A stretch of 64,000 nucleotides of DNA, from the NCBI RefSeq assembly GCF_005884405.1, contig NZ_VCAO01000001.1, positions 428,304 to 492,303 of the forward strand, read 5' to 3'. A program made the position numbers and the translations under genes. This DNA is from Qipengyuania marisflavi (GTDB lineage: Bacteria; Pseudomonadota; Alphaproteobacteria; Sphingomonadales; Sphingomonadaceae). The notes under the pieces were generated by a model that was given only the letters and a program-made list of their open reading frames with translations, searched no databases and was not told the origin of the DNA. This document shows, piece after piece, positions 53,415-63,080 of this stretch (within the stretch, counting starts at the first letter, position 1; each line of letters begins with the position of its first letter).

Positions 53415-53604
53415 CCGTTGTATCCTTGTTGCGCGCCGTCGAAATTGGCGCCCTTGTGTCGGGACGGCGACCTAGGGGCCGCCCCTGCCTCTCGCAATCA
53501 ACAATTTCTCTGCTACCTGCAAATTCACGGCTGGCAAAGCCTTGTCGCTTCGCTAAGTCCCGAAAAGCAACGAAACCATGCAATGTCAGGGGCAATCACG
53601 CGAA

Positions 53605-54078
53605 ATGACGAAATTGGCTTATCGCCCCTGTGTCGGGGTCATGCTGGTGAACAGCGACGGCAAGGCCTTCGTCGGCCGCCGGATCGACAACCGGGAGGGC
53701 GATTTCTGGCAGATGCCGCAAGGCGGCGTGGATCCGGGCGAGGAATTGCGCGAGGCGGCGCTGCGCGAACTGGCCGAGGAAACCGGCGCGCGGGCGGAAC
53801 ACGTCACGATCCTGCGCCAGATGGACGAATCCATCCGCTATGATCTGCCCGGAGAATTGATTGGCAAGCTGTGGGGCGGCAAATATCGCGGGCAGGAACA
53901 GGTGTGGTTTCTGGCGCGGTTTACCGGGCAGGACGAGGATATCGACCTGGACGCGCACGATCCCGCCGAATTCTGCGAGTGGAAATGGGTTGATGCAGAC
54001 CAGCTGCCCGAGCTGATCGTCCCATTCAAAAAACGCGTCTATCGCGCCGTGGTCGAGGCATTCCGCGAGCTGGTTTGA
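53605..54078 (+). CDS. rppH: RNA pyrophosphohydrolase
   Basis: A 157-residue Nudix hydrolase that removes pyrophosphate from mRNA 5' ends (or hydrolyses dinucleoside polyphosphates). The Nudix box is complete at 40-61: it opens with GGVDPGEELRE and closes with RELAEETG. The N-terminal YRPCVGVMLVN and the FWQMPQGG stretch are characteristic of RppH/NudH. ATG 53605 gives the family N-terminus; the in-frame ATG 53578 is possible. The gene end is 11 bases from the convergent unknown gene. Confidence 0.93.
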   Translation: MTKLAYRPCVGVMLVNSDGKAFVGRRIDNREGDFWQMPQGGVDPGEELREAALRELAEETGARAEHVTILRQMDESIRYDLPGELIGKLWGGKYRGQEQVWFLARFTGQDEDIDLDAHDPAEFCEWKWVDADQLPELIVPFKKRVYRAVVEAFRELV

Positions 54079-54088
54079 CCGGCTTGTT

Positions 54089-54604
54089 TTACAAATTCCA
54101 GCTGGAAGCCTGTCCGTAACCGCTCCACACTTCGCTTTCGATCAGGCGAATTGTTCGCGGACGGCCGTATTCATACCCGACCAGAAACAAGTGCAGGATT
54201 GGCATATTGGAACAATCCGGGCCGATCCCGCCAGCGCCCTGCTCGCTTGCGGCGACGAACACCCGCTCGCCCACGGCTGTCACAGTGACAAGCTGCTTGT
54301 AGGTTTTCTTTTCAGTGAACATCGTGTCGAACAGCCGTTGCGGTTCGCGATCTTCCGCCACTGCGATGTATTGGCGGATCATTGCTTCAGTGGGTGTGCC
54401 GTCGGTATTGCGCGGACCGACCAGCGCGCCGAGAAATCCGATTTCATCGCGCTGCCACCAGCTGTTGAACAGCTTCACAACTTGCGGGACACGCTCGGCG
54501 TAAACTTCAGGGCTGTCGACTGCGATGGAGCAGGCGGCAGCGCGCCCCGCGGTTGCAAGCGCAGGCAGGGCAACAGCCAGGCCAAGCGCATGGCGGCGGT
54601 CCAT
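54089..54604 (-). CDS. Secreted protein, unknown function
   Basis: A 171-residue protein I do not recognise. It starts with MDRRHALGLAVALPALATAGRAAA, a signal peptide with an RR pair, so Sec or possibly Tat export; a cysteine follows at the end of the hydrophobic stretch (AACSIAV). The mature part contains KLFNSWWQRDEIGF, then MIRQYIAVAEDREP, FTEKKTYKQLVTVTAVG and GPDCSNMPILHLFLVGYEYG. Two cysteines could form a disulfide. It lies directly downstream of the TPR gene (2 bases apart), so the two are likely co-transcribed. No enzymatic motif is visible. Confidence 0.75.
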   Translation of the reverse strand: MDRRHALGLAVALPALATAGRAAACSIAVDSPEVYAERVPQVVKLFNSWWQRDEIGFLGALVGPRNTDGTPTEAMIRQYIAVAEDREPQRLFDTMFTEKKTYKQLVTVTAVGERVFVAASEQGAGGIGPDCSNMPILHLFLVGYEYGRPRTIRLIESEVWSGYGQASSWNL

Positions 54605-54606
54605 GC

Positions 54607-55113
54607 TCAATTGTCCTGAGTAACCTGTGTTTCCGGCAGCACTGCCTCGGCAGTCAGCACACGCGGCTGCGGACCGGCGGCGATGATCGTGGCCAGTTGC
54701 TGTGTTTCGGGGCAATTCGTTCCGCACAGGCTTTCCAGCTTGGCCAGATTGGCGCGCGCTTTCTCGACTGCGCCCTTTTCCAACAGCGCCCCACCCTCGC
54801 CTGCAATCGCGGCCAGGCTGCCGGGATTGCGCGTCAGTGCTTCGCGGTAATAGCGGATTGCCTTGCCCTGCAATTGCTCGCTGCGCGCGACAGCGGCCAG
54901 TTCAAGGAAGATCGGGGTGTAGCCGGGATCGACTGCCAATGCGGCTTCGAAGGCGTCAATCGCCTCTTGCGGCTGGTCATTGGCCAGTGCGGCGCGGCCT
55001 TCGGCGATCAGCACACCGGCGCGCGGATCGGGATCACGTTCGGTCGCCCAACTGGTGCTGGCGGTGATTGCAAGGGCCAGCGACAGCGCGGCGGCAGCGG
55101 GGGCAAAACGCAT
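54607..55113 (-). CDS. Secreted TPR-repeat protein
   Basis: A 168-residue exported protein with a signal peptide (MRFAPAAAALSLALAITASTSWA) and two to three tetratricopeptide-type repeats: LIAEGRAALANDQPQEAIDAF, LAAVARSEQLQGKAIRYYREAL and GEGGALLEKGAVEKARANLAKL. A C-terminal CGTNCPE pair may form a disulfide. TPRs bind partner proteins. The start is ATG 55113, with GGAG 7 bases upstream, in keeping with the signal peptide; the frame continues to 55191 but that part is unlikely to be translated. Paired with the unknown gene at 54089. Confidence 0.83.
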   Translation of the reverse strand: MRFAPAAAALSLALAITASTSWATERDPDPRAGVLIAEGRAALANDQPQEAIDAFEAALAVDPGYTPIFLELAAVARSEQLQGKAIRYYREALTRNPGSLAAIAGEGGALLEKGAVEKARANLAKLESLCGTNCPETQQLATIIAAGPQPRVLTAEAVLPETQVTQDN

Positions 55114-55174
55114 GATTGTCTCCAAAGCGGCAGATCGTTCGCGTGGTGGCAAGTCGGCCATGATGCTCAGGCTA

Positions 55175-56353
55175 TCATGCTCTTGCTGCACAGGCGATGA
55201 AAAATCCGTCGGTCCCGTCGCTCAGCGGACTGAGCCGGACACCGTGGCCGCGCGGCGTGCCCAGCGGAAGGGTTAGCGGATGCGGTGCGAAAGTGGGGTG
55301 GCGCGTCAGGAATGCATCGAACTGCCCCGCCCCTTCCTGATCGAGCAGCGAACAGGTGACATAGACCAGCCGCCCGCCGGGTTTGACCAGCTGTGCCGCC
55401 AGATCGAGGATATGCGCCTGCGTGGCGGCCAGCTTTTGCAGCTCTGCCTCGTCCAACCGCCAGCGTGCCTCAGGATTGCGGCGCCATGTGCCGGTGCCCG
55501 AGCACGGAGCATCGACCAGCACCGCGTCGGCCAGTCCCGCCAGATCGGCAAGCACGTCCATTTCGCGGCCCGGATCGAGGAGGCGGCTTTCGATCATAGT
55601 GGCCCCGGCCCGTCCGGCACGCGGGGGCAGGCGCGAGAGGCGGCCACGGTCGGTATCGGCAGCGATCAGCGCGCCCAGATTGTCCATCATCGCCGCCAGC
55701 GCGAGCGTCTTGCCCCCGCCGCCAGCGCACAAATCGATCACGTTCTCACCCGGTTTGGCATCAACGGCGAGGCATGCCAACTGCGAACCGGTGTCCTGCA
55801 CTTCGACCAACCCGTCACGCCACTGCGCCCATTGTTCAACCTGCGTGCCGGTTGCCATCCGCAGACCATTGGGCGCTGCGGTTGGCTCGGCATCCACGGG
55901 CAGTTCAACCGTCGGCCGCTGCGCCTTGAGCGTGTTGACGCGCAGGTCGAGCGGTGCCCGGCCCAGCATTGCGGCAGCTTCATCGCCGGTCACATCAGAG
56001 GCGGCGAGCCGCTGCTCCAGCCACTCTGGCGCGATACCGCCTTTGGCGGCCTGCTCGTCATCTTCCAAGGCGGCGGGGCCATAATTCGACCCGTCGAAAA
56101 GCGGGACTATCGAAGCATCCACCTCGCCCAGTCGCAACAGCGCGGCGCGGCCATTGGCGGGCACCGGGCCGCAAGCGCGGATGGCGGCGTACACCAGTTC
56201 ACGGATCGCGCGGCGGTCCTTGGACCCGGCGAAGCGGTGCGAGCGGAACCATTCAGCCAGAATGCGGTCGGCAGGCGCGCCCTTGCCCCGTGCCGCCTCA
56301 ATGATCGAATCGAGTAATTCGATGGCGGTCTGGACCCGCGCGGCGGGCGTCAC
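55175..56353 (-). CDS. rsmB: RsmB-family 16S rRNA (cytosine-5-)-methyltransferase
   Basis: A 392-residue SAM-dependent RNA m5C methyltransferase. The N-terminal NusB-like RNA-binding region is followed by the SAM motif DLCAGGGGKTLALA, the DAPCSGTGTWRRNPE motif IV (Cys284) and motif VI TCSLL with Cys334; the two cysteines are the known catalytic pair. Modification of C967 in 16S rRNA is the best guess. The start is GTG 56353; no ATG gives a fuller N-terminus. It follows guaB by 15 bases, probably in the same transcript. Confidence 0.9.
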   Translation of the reverse strand: MTPAARVQTAIELLDSIIEAARGKGAPADRILAEWFRSHRFAGSKDRRAIRELVYAAIRACGPVPANGRAALLRLGEVDASIVPLFDGSNYGPAALEDDEQAAKGGIAPEWLEQRLAASDVTGDEAAAMLGRAPLDLRVNTLKAQRPTVELPVDAEPTAAPNGLRMATGTQVEQWAQWRDGLVEVQDTGSQLACLAVDAKPGENVIDLCAGGGGKTLALAAMMDNLGALIAADTDRGRLSRLPPRAGRAGATMIESRLLDPGREMDVLADLAGLADAVLVDAPCSGTGTWRRNPEARWRLDEAELQKLAATQAHILDLAAQLVKPGGRLVYVTCSLLDQEGAGQFDAFLTRHPTFAPHPLTLPLGTPRGHGVRLSPLSDGTDGFFIACAARA

Positions 56354-56368
56354 AGTACTGCCCCGGTC

Positions 56369-57835
<1,467 letters not shown>

Positions 57836-57960
57836 CTAGTGCTTCGCGCCCCCGATGCAGGGGAGGATTCGTGGCGGCCCATGTAACGACGCTTTGGCGC
57901 GGGCGCTAGTGCAGAACCCACTCCATCAAACCCACAGCTTCCCGCCACCCCCTCCAAACG

Positions 57961-57985
57961 TCACCCCGGACTTGATCCGGGGTGA
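57961..57985. repeat. Perfect palindromic intergenic repeat
   Basis: TCACCCCGGA (57961-57970) and TCCGGGGTGA (57976-57985) are perfect 10-base inverted arms with the loop CTTGA. This type of palindrome recurs between genes in many alphaproteobacteria. It sits 24 bases after the stop of the leftward hydroxybutyrate dehydrogenase gene, where it could end or stabilise the mRNA. A shorter relative occurs at 25739-25757. Confidence 0.75.
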
Positions 57986-58009
57986 TCGTATTGCAGAGGC
58001 CTTAAATCC

Positions 58010-58777
58010 TCATCCCGCCGTCCACCCGCCATCGATGCTCCAGTTTGCGCCTGTCACATTGCCCGCTTCCTCGCGGCATAGGAACACGGCCAATGCGCCC
58101 ACTTCGGAGGGCTGAACGAATTTCTTGGTCGGTTGCTTCGCCAGCAGCACGTCATTGATTACTTCGTCTCGCGACAGGCCGCGCGCTTTCATCGTGTCGG
58201 GTATCTGGCCTTCGACCAGCGGGGTCCAGACATAGCCTGGGCTGATGCAATTGGCGGTAACGCCGTGTGTTGCAAGTTCCAGTGCGATGGTCTTGGTGAA
58301 TCCGTCCAGCCCGTGTTTGGCGGCGTTATAGGCGCTTTTGAAGGGCGAGGCGGTCTTGGAATGCGCGCTGGCGGTGTTGATGATCCGCCCCCACCCCTTG
58401 GCCTTCATGCCCGGCACTGCCAGCCGCGAGGTGTGAAACACGGCGGTCAGATTGAGCGCCATGATCAAATCCCAGCGATCCACCGGGAATTCCTCAACCG
58501 GCGCGACGTGCTGCATTCCGGCATTGTTGACCAGGATATCAACCGGCCCAGCCTCTGCCATCAACGCTTCGACTTGAGTCACATCGGTCAGGTCGGCACC
58601 CGAATGGGTGGCGCCCAGTTCTTCGCACAATCCAGCGATCTCGTCCGCATCGCCAAAGCCGTTGAGCACCACTTTCGCACCCTCCGCCGTCAGCGCCCGA
58701 GCGATCGCCAGGCCGATGCCCGAGGTGGAGCCGGTAACAAGTGCGCGCTTTCCTTCGAGAAACAAAATGGCCTCCAT
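58010..58777 (-). CDS. 3-hydroxybutyrate dehydrogenase (SDR family)
   Basis: A 255-residue SDR close to D-3-hydroxybutyrate dehydrogenases. The cofactor loop is TGSTSGIG at 15-22, with NNAGMQHV, the catalytic serine in NTASAHSKT, and SAYNAAKHG (Tyr-x3-Lys). ISPGYVWTPLVEGQI and ATHGVTANC are typical of the BDH subgroup. It interconverts 3-hydroxybutyrate and acetoacetate with NAD+, fitting polyhydroxybutyrate or ketone-body use. Start ATG 58777. Confidence 0.9.
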   Translation of the reverse strand: MEAILFLEGKRALVTGSTSGIGLAIARALTAEGAKVVLNGFGDADEIAGLCEELGATHSGADLTDVTQVEALMAEAGPVDILVNNAGMQHVAPVEEFPVDRWDLIMALNLTAVFHTSRLAVPGMKAKGWGRIINTASAHSKTASPFKSAYNAAKHGLDGFTKTIALELATHGVTANCISPGYVWTPLVEGQIPDTMKARGLSRDEVINDVLLAKQPTKKFVQPSEVGALAVFLCREEAGNVTGANWSIDGGWTAG

Positions 58778-58853
58778 GCGTTTAAGAAATATCGACAGCG
58801 GCCATCGCGTGGTTTTGCCGCGCTGTCCAGCGGCCTAAATTTTGGGGGAATTC

Positions 58854-59705
58854 ATGCGTCTCAATCCATTCAACACCGGCAACATCAATGTCCGTTCAAG
58901 TGGCGGAGGAGGCGGCGGGTTTCCTGGTGGTGGCGGCGGTAAAGTGGGCTGCGGCACGCTGGTTATCGCGGCCATCGGTGCGTTGGTCTTCGGGATCAAC
59001 CCCATGCAGACCATCGGTGTGGTCGAAGGCGTTCAGGGCACCCAGCAAGCCGGTCCATCCAGCACAGACGAACAGGCGATCTGCACCAGCAGCCAATATT
59101 CCAACGAGGCATGCAACGCGCTGCAATCGCTCAACCAGACCTGGGGCCGCGTGTTTCAGGAACAGGGATACCAGTTCAAACAACCCGCGCTGGACCTGTT
59201 CAAGGGCGGCGTTCGGACCGCGTGCGGTTCGGGCAGCGCAGCAATGGGGCCGTTCTACTGCCCCGGCGACCAGACGATTTACATCGACACCAGCTTTTAT
59301 GAGACGCTTGACCGCAAGCTGGGCGCGCCGGGTGATTTCGCGCGCTATTACGTAATCGCGCATGAGTATGGCCATCACATCCAGACGATCACCGGCATCG
59401 CGGGCCAGATTGCCAGTGCGCAGCAACAAAACCAGCGTCAGGCCAACCAGCTGCAGGTGCTGATGGAACTTCAGGCAGATTGCTATGCCGGGGTCTGGGC
59501 GGGCAAGAACCGCAATCTGATCGAACCGGGTGATATGGAGGAAGGTCTGCGCGCCGCCTCTGCTATTGGCGACGATGCGCTAACCGGCGGACGGGTGAGC
59601 AAGGAAAACTTCACCCACGGCACCAGCAAGCAGCGCAGCGATGCCCTGCGATTGGGGCTTCAGGGCGATGACCGCGCCTGTGACCGGATCACGAATATCG
59701 GGTAA
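58854..59705 (+). CDS. ypfJ: Neutral zinc metallopeptidase, YpfJ-like
   Basis: A 283-residue protein with a glycine-rich N-terminus, one TM helix (about residues 36-52) and a soluble domain. The metallopeptidase motif HEYGHH (HExxH) is present with ELQADCYAGVW downstream as the third ligand region. The family is annotated as neutral zinc metallopeptidase (YpfJ/DUF), with unknown substrates. The start is ATG 58854 after a GGGGGAA site; the TTG at 58842 overlaps that site. The topology suggests a periplasmic catalytic domain. A bidirectional terminator follows at 59725. Confidence 0.9.
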   Translation: MRLNPFNTGNINVRSSGGGGGGFPGGGGGKVGCGTLVIAAIGALVFGINPMQTIGVVEGVQGTQQAGPSSTDEQAICTSSQYSNEACNALQSLNQTWGRVFQEQGYQFKQPALDLFKGGVRTACGSGSAAMGPFYCPGDQTIYIDTSFYETLDRKLGAPGDFARYYVIAHEYGHHIQTITGIAGQIASAQQQNQRQANQLQVLMELQADCYAGVWAGKNRNLIEPGDMEEGLRAASAIGDDALTGGRVSKENFTHGTSKQRSDALRLGLQGDDRACDRITNIG

Positions 59706-59724
59706 TCTGACCTAATCGAGCCAC

Positions 59725-59760
59725 AAAAAAGGGCGCTGCCATCGCTGGCGGCGCCCTTTC
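59725..59760. terminator. Bidirectional terminator between convergent genes
   Basis: GGGCGC (59731-59736) pairs with GCGCCC (59751-59756), with an inner GCC/GGC extension and A- and T-rich tails on both sides (six A before, TTTCCTT after). It fits termination of the YpfJ-like gene to the right and of the M56 peptidase gene to the left, whose stop is 20 bases away. Confidence 0.85.
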
Positions 59761-59776
59761 CTTGGGGGACCTCTTG

Positions 59777-61420
59777 TCAGCGCGGCAGTTGTGCCAATTC
59801 CTCGTCCAGAGCGCTCAATGCCTCGGCGCGGGCTTCGGCGGGAATATTGTGCTCCGCCGCGATGGCCGCACGCGCCTTGCTGATCGCATCGCGCGAGATA
59901 TTGGCTGCGGCGCTTTCGCAGACGTAAAGCCGGGTCTTGCCATCGGCGGTGGTCTCGGATGTCACTGGCTTGTCGGGACTGCGGCAGCTGACCACAACCT
60001 CAGGCGCATTGGCCTTAGCCTCGCGAATGGCAATCCGCATCTGACGGCGCACTTCGCCATTTTCGCCGAATTGCTTGCGCAGTTCTTTCATTTCGGTGCG
60101 CAGCTCTGCCCGTTGTTCCGCGGTCATCCCGTCGTGAGACCGGCGATGGATATGGCGCGTCACATGCTTGTGACCTTTCTTATCAATCTTGCGCTGGACG
60201 TGGATGATCTCATGCTCGGCTGCTGCAAGCTCGCGATCGACTTCGCGCAATTCCTCATCCAGTTCGGACAATTCTTCTTCGAGCTCATCGCTCTCACTGG
60301 TCCAGGCCATGGTATCGATTTCGACACTCTGAACGTCCGGCGCAGCAGGGGCTTCGGGAGCGGGCGGCACAAGTGGCGCGATTGGCGGGACCGGAGAGGT
60401 CAGCGAAACCAGCGGTGCCGGTGCAATCGGCACCTCTGGAGCCGGAATCTCCGCATAGCTGATCGATGCCGTCAGTGGCAGCGCCACCAGCGCAGTGCCA
60501 AAGGCGAGCCGGGTGGCCAAGCGGCGGCGCGGGGAAATATCGGACATGGACAGGCTCCTCAAACGGTGAATAATCGATTTGTCACCCAGCACCGGGCACG
60601 CCATGGGCGCAGCCAGAGCAAAGCGCGGGGCTGCCCCCGGACGGCGCGCGAAATCGGCGATGATACCGGCATAAGCGGCGCGCTCTGTCTGGGACCGGGC
60701 GGCGACCACGCGGGCATCGCAGGCCGCCTCCTGATCACGGCGCAGCGCGCGCCAACCGGCCCAGCCCAGCGGGTTGAACCAGTGCAGCGCGAACAGTGGC
60801 TGGACCAGAATATTGACCAGAAGATCCTGCCCGCGGTGATGCGCCAGCTCGTGCTCCAGCGCCAGATCGCGCGACAGCTTGTCCCGGCTGACCATAAAAC
60901 CCATCGGCAAGGCGATAACCTTGTCGTGCACGCCAAAGGCAATCGGGCCGGAGATGGCGGGGGTTTCGATCAGGCGGACCCGGCCGGATTCGCCCACCGG
61001 GCGCGCCTCGTCCAGCAATTCGCGGCGCAATTGGTGATACAGGGCAAAACGCCGCGCCAGAAAGATCGCAACACCGCCCAGCCACAGCGTCAACAGCGGT
61101 GTGGTCAGATCGACGGGGGATGGCAGCGCTTCCGGCACAGCGCCGACCCGTCCGGCAATTTCAGCGCCCGAAGCCGCCACGGTCATCGCCTCGCCAGCCA
61201 ATCCCTGCACCGGGGCCTGCGCTTCACCAATTGGCTGCAACCAGCGGGGCAGTACCAGCGGCGGCATCACGAGGCGCAGCACGGGCAGCAGCCACAGGGC
61301 ATAGGCCGCACGCGCCCCGCAATACCGGGCCACCGGGCGTCGCAGGACAAGGACCAGCGCGACCAGCGCACCGGTCCACAGCAGGGTGTCGATCAGGAAT
61401 TGGGAGAGATGCGGGCTCAT
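59777..61420 (-). CDS. M56 family (BlaR1/MecR1-like) membrane metallopeptidase
   Basis: A 547-residue membrane protein of the BlaR1/MecR1 type. TM helices lie near residues 8-26, 39-57 and 107-122, then comes a cytoplasmic zinc domain with HELAH at 190-194, and a fourth hydrophobic segment near 312-332 (RLAFGTALVALPLTASISYA). In BlaR1 the C-terminal extracellular domain is a penicillin-binding sensor; here it is instead a Pro-rich linker, a highly charged coiled coil (SDELEEELSELDEELREV...) and a small domain with two cysteines. A BlaI-type repressor gene overlaps its start (ATGA). By analogy, the membrane peptidase would cleave the repressor in response to a signal. The signal is unknown. 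Confidence 0.88.
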   Translation of the reverse strand: MSPHLSQFLIDTLLWTGALVALVLVLRRPVARYCGARAAYALWLLPVLRLVMPPLVLPRWLQPIGEAQAPVQGLAGEAMTVAASGAEIAGRVGAVPEALPSPVDLTTPLLTLWLGGVAIFLARRFALYHQLRRELLDEARPVGESGRVRLIETPAISGPIAFGVHDKVIALPMGFMVSRDKLSRDLALEHELAHHRGQDLLVNILVQPLFALHWFNPLGWAGWRALRRDQEAACDARVVAARSQTERAAYAGIIADFARRPGAAPRFALAAPMACPVLGDKSIIHRLRSLSMSDISPRRRLATRLAFGTALVALPLTASISYAEIPAPEVPIAPAPLVSLTSPVPPIAPLVPPAPEAPAAPDVQSVEIDTMAWTSESDELEEELSELDEELREVDRELAAAEHEIIHVQRKIDKKGHKHVTRHIHRRSHDGMTAEQRAELRTEMKELRKQFGENGEVRRQMRIAIREAKANAPEVVVSCRSPDKPVTSETTADGKTRLYVCESAAANISRDAISKARAAIAAEHNIPAEARAEALSALDEELAQLPR

Positions 61421-61806
61421 TTGCGCATCTCCTTGAGCAGCGCCTCGATTTCGGCGAGGTCTTCATCGGTCAACGCCTCCCGCTCGGCCAGATGCGCGAA
61501 CAAGGGTGCTGCGCGGCCTCCGAACAGGCGGTCGACCAGCCGCAGGGATTCGCCGCCAACATAGTCGGCACGTGCAATCAGCGGGCGATAGAGAAAGCGG
61601 CGGCCCTGCGGCTCGGTCGCCACTGCGGCCTTGGCAACCAGCCGGCTGAGCAGCGTTTTGACGGTGGGCATCGACCAGCCCCGCGCGGCGCAAACTTCGT
61701 CGCACACTTCGGAGGCGGTGAGCGGGCTCTGGCTCCACAGGGCTTCCATAATGGCCAGCTCAGCCTCGCTGATCCGTTCACCCTTGGCTTCGTTACGCTT
61801 CCTCAT
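61417..61806 (-). CDS. BlaI/MecI/CopY family transcriptional repressor
   Basis: A 129-residue winged-helix repressor. The DNA-binding half contains ISEAELAIMEALWSQSPLTASEV and SMPTVKTLLSRLVAKAAV, the family core; the C-terminal helix pair is for dimerisation. The partner M56 peptidase overlaps its end as ATGA. In the family, the dimer binds TACA-like dyads in its own promoter, and is cut by the membrane peptidase; candidate sites lie just upstream at 61830-61866. Start ATG 61806. Confidence 0.92.
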   Translation of the reverse strand: MRKRNEAKGERISEAELAIMEALWSQSPLTASEVCDEVCAARGWSMPTVKTLLSRLVAKAAVATEPQGRRFLYRPLIARADYVGGESLRLVDRLFGGRAAPLFAHLAEREALTDEDLAEIEALLKEMRK

Positions 61807-61829
61807 GGGACCTCCCGCGCCTCGTTCTC

Positions 61830-61866
61830 GATTACGTCTGTAGCCATTACGATTACGCCTGTAAAT
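61830..61866. promoter_or_regulatory. Candidate BlaI-type operator, two repeats 21 bases apart
   Basis: GATTACGTCTGTAG (61830-61843) and GATTACGCCTGTAAATC (61851-61867) repeat with a 21-base period, two turns of the helix. The second contains the dyad TTAC-N4-GTAA (61853-61864). It lies 24 bases upstream of the repressor start and between it and the divergent cyclophilin gene (start 61934), so either or both could be controlled. Confidence 0.5.
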
Positions 61867-61933
61867 CTAAACCACAGATGAACCAGACGCGATCACGCTT
61901 GCTTCTCGACCAGTGAGTGATCACGATAGACGA

Positions 61934-62569
61934 ATGACTTCATTTGCCCGCTTCGTCGCGCTGCTTGCGCTGTTCTTCACCGCCCCGCTGGCCGCGCATG
62001 ATGATGCTGCGCCGCTGCCGCAGGTCGTGCTGGAAACCTCGTTGGGCGCGATCACGATCACGTTGGAGGCCGAGCGCGCGCCGATCACGGCGGCAAATTT
62101 CCTGCGCTATGTCGACGATGGACGCTTCGATGGCACAGTGTTCTATCGCGCGATGCGGCTGGATTTTGGCGAGCAGCCAAATGGCCTGGTGCAGGCGGGC
62201 ACGCAGTATGACCCTGACCGTATTCTGCCGCCGATCGCGCATGAGCCGACCACGCTGACCGGGCTTAGCCACACGCGCGGCGCGGTTTCAATGGCGATGG
62301 ATTTGCCGGGCAGTTCGACCGGCGATTTCTCGATCATGGTACAGGACCAGCCCGCTCTGGACGCCAATCCCGAGGCGGAGGAGCAGGTCTGGCGCGATGG
62401 CTATGCGGTGTTCGGCTTCGTCACCGAAGGCATGGCTGTGATCGAGGCAATACACGCCGCGCCGACCGATCCCGATAAGGGCGAAGGCTGGATGAAAGGC
62501 CAGATGCTGGCCGATCCGGTAACGATCATCAGCGCCCGGCGGGTGGAGGCCTCTGCTACGTCCGACTAA
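61934..62569 (+). CDS. Secreted peptidyl-prolyl cis-trans isomerase (cyclophilin)
   Basis: A 211-residue exported cyclophilin. The signal peptide is MTSFARFVALLALFFTAPLAAHD. The isomerase domain has ETSLGAITITLEAERAPITAANFLRYVDDG, FYRAM, and SMAMDLPGSSTGDFSI, with the active-site Arg in YRAM and the FG region in DFSI. It would fold proteins in the periplasm. The start is ATG 61934; a GTG at 61913 is in frame but gives a poor signal peptide. Its promoter may be shared with the repressor gene. Confidence 0.9.
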   Translation: MTSFARFVALLALFFTAPLAAHDDAAPLPQVVLETSLGAITITLEAERAPITAANFLRYVDDGRFDGTVFYRAMRLDFGEQPNGLVQAGTQYDPDRILPPIAHEPTTLTGLSHTRGAVSMAMDLPGSSTGDFSIMVQDQPALDANPEAEEQVWRDGYAVFGFVTEGMAVIEAIHAAPTDPDKGEGWMKGQMLADPVTIISARRVEASATSD

Positions 62570-63024
62570 GTGGAAACACCCGCACTCTTATTGCGCACCA
62601 AACACCAGCCCAGCACGCCGCCAAACACAAGATGCGCGAAAGCGGTGATCGCGCCGCGCGCCATCGCGAACCACGGGAACATGGCGGTAAAGCCGTAAAA
62701 ATTAACGAAGTAGATTGCCAGCCCGAACAGCATTCCAACCAGCATCACCATGTTGCGCGACAGGTCCAGACTGCGCATCGCCAAAGCGAACAGCGCGCCC
62801 AGCACGGCTGACAGCACAAAGTGGATGATCATCCCCACCATCACGATAGCTGCATCGAAAGTTGCAGGCGGCGGCAGGACATCGGGCCCCATGCCGATCG
62901 CCGCCATCATGCGCGGCGGACCCCATAATGCTCCGCCGCCAACGGTCGGCACCAGCATCATTTCGACCAGCAGAAACACCAGCCCCGCGACCAGTCCTGC
63001 GATAATTCCATTGCGTATCGTCAT
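62566..63024 (-). CDS. Small integral membrane protein, unknown function
   Basis: A 152-residue protein with four likely TM helices: GIIAGLVAGLVFLLVEMML, AIVMVGMIIHFVLSAVLGALFALAM, MVMLVGMLFGLAIYFVNFYGF and ITAFAHLVFGGVLGWCLV. I do not recognise the family. The start is ATG 63024, after an AGGAGG site; the longer frame to 63306 is shadow. The 3' end overlaps the convergent cyclophilin gene by four bases. There are few charged residues in the membrane; one His (IIHF) and one Glu (VEMM) might be functional. Confidence 0.82.
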   Translation of the reverse strand: MTIRNGIIAGLVAGLVFLLVEMMLVPTVGGGALWGPPRMMAAIGMGPDVLPPPATFDAAIVMVGMIIHFVLSAVLGALFALAMRSLDLSRNMVMLVGMLFGLAIYFVNFYGFTAMFPWFAMARGAITAFAHLVFGGVLGWCLVRNKSAGVST

Positions 63025-63080
63025 GGTTTGCCTCCTGAAACGTCCCCTCAGGTTCGTGGCAAGACGGCAAATGGTTACAC

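Noticed and set aside
59762-61564. 600-codon open frame on the + strand
   Set aside because: It is antisense to the M56 peptidase and repressor genes, with no domain signature; high GC codon bias leaves the opposite strand open.
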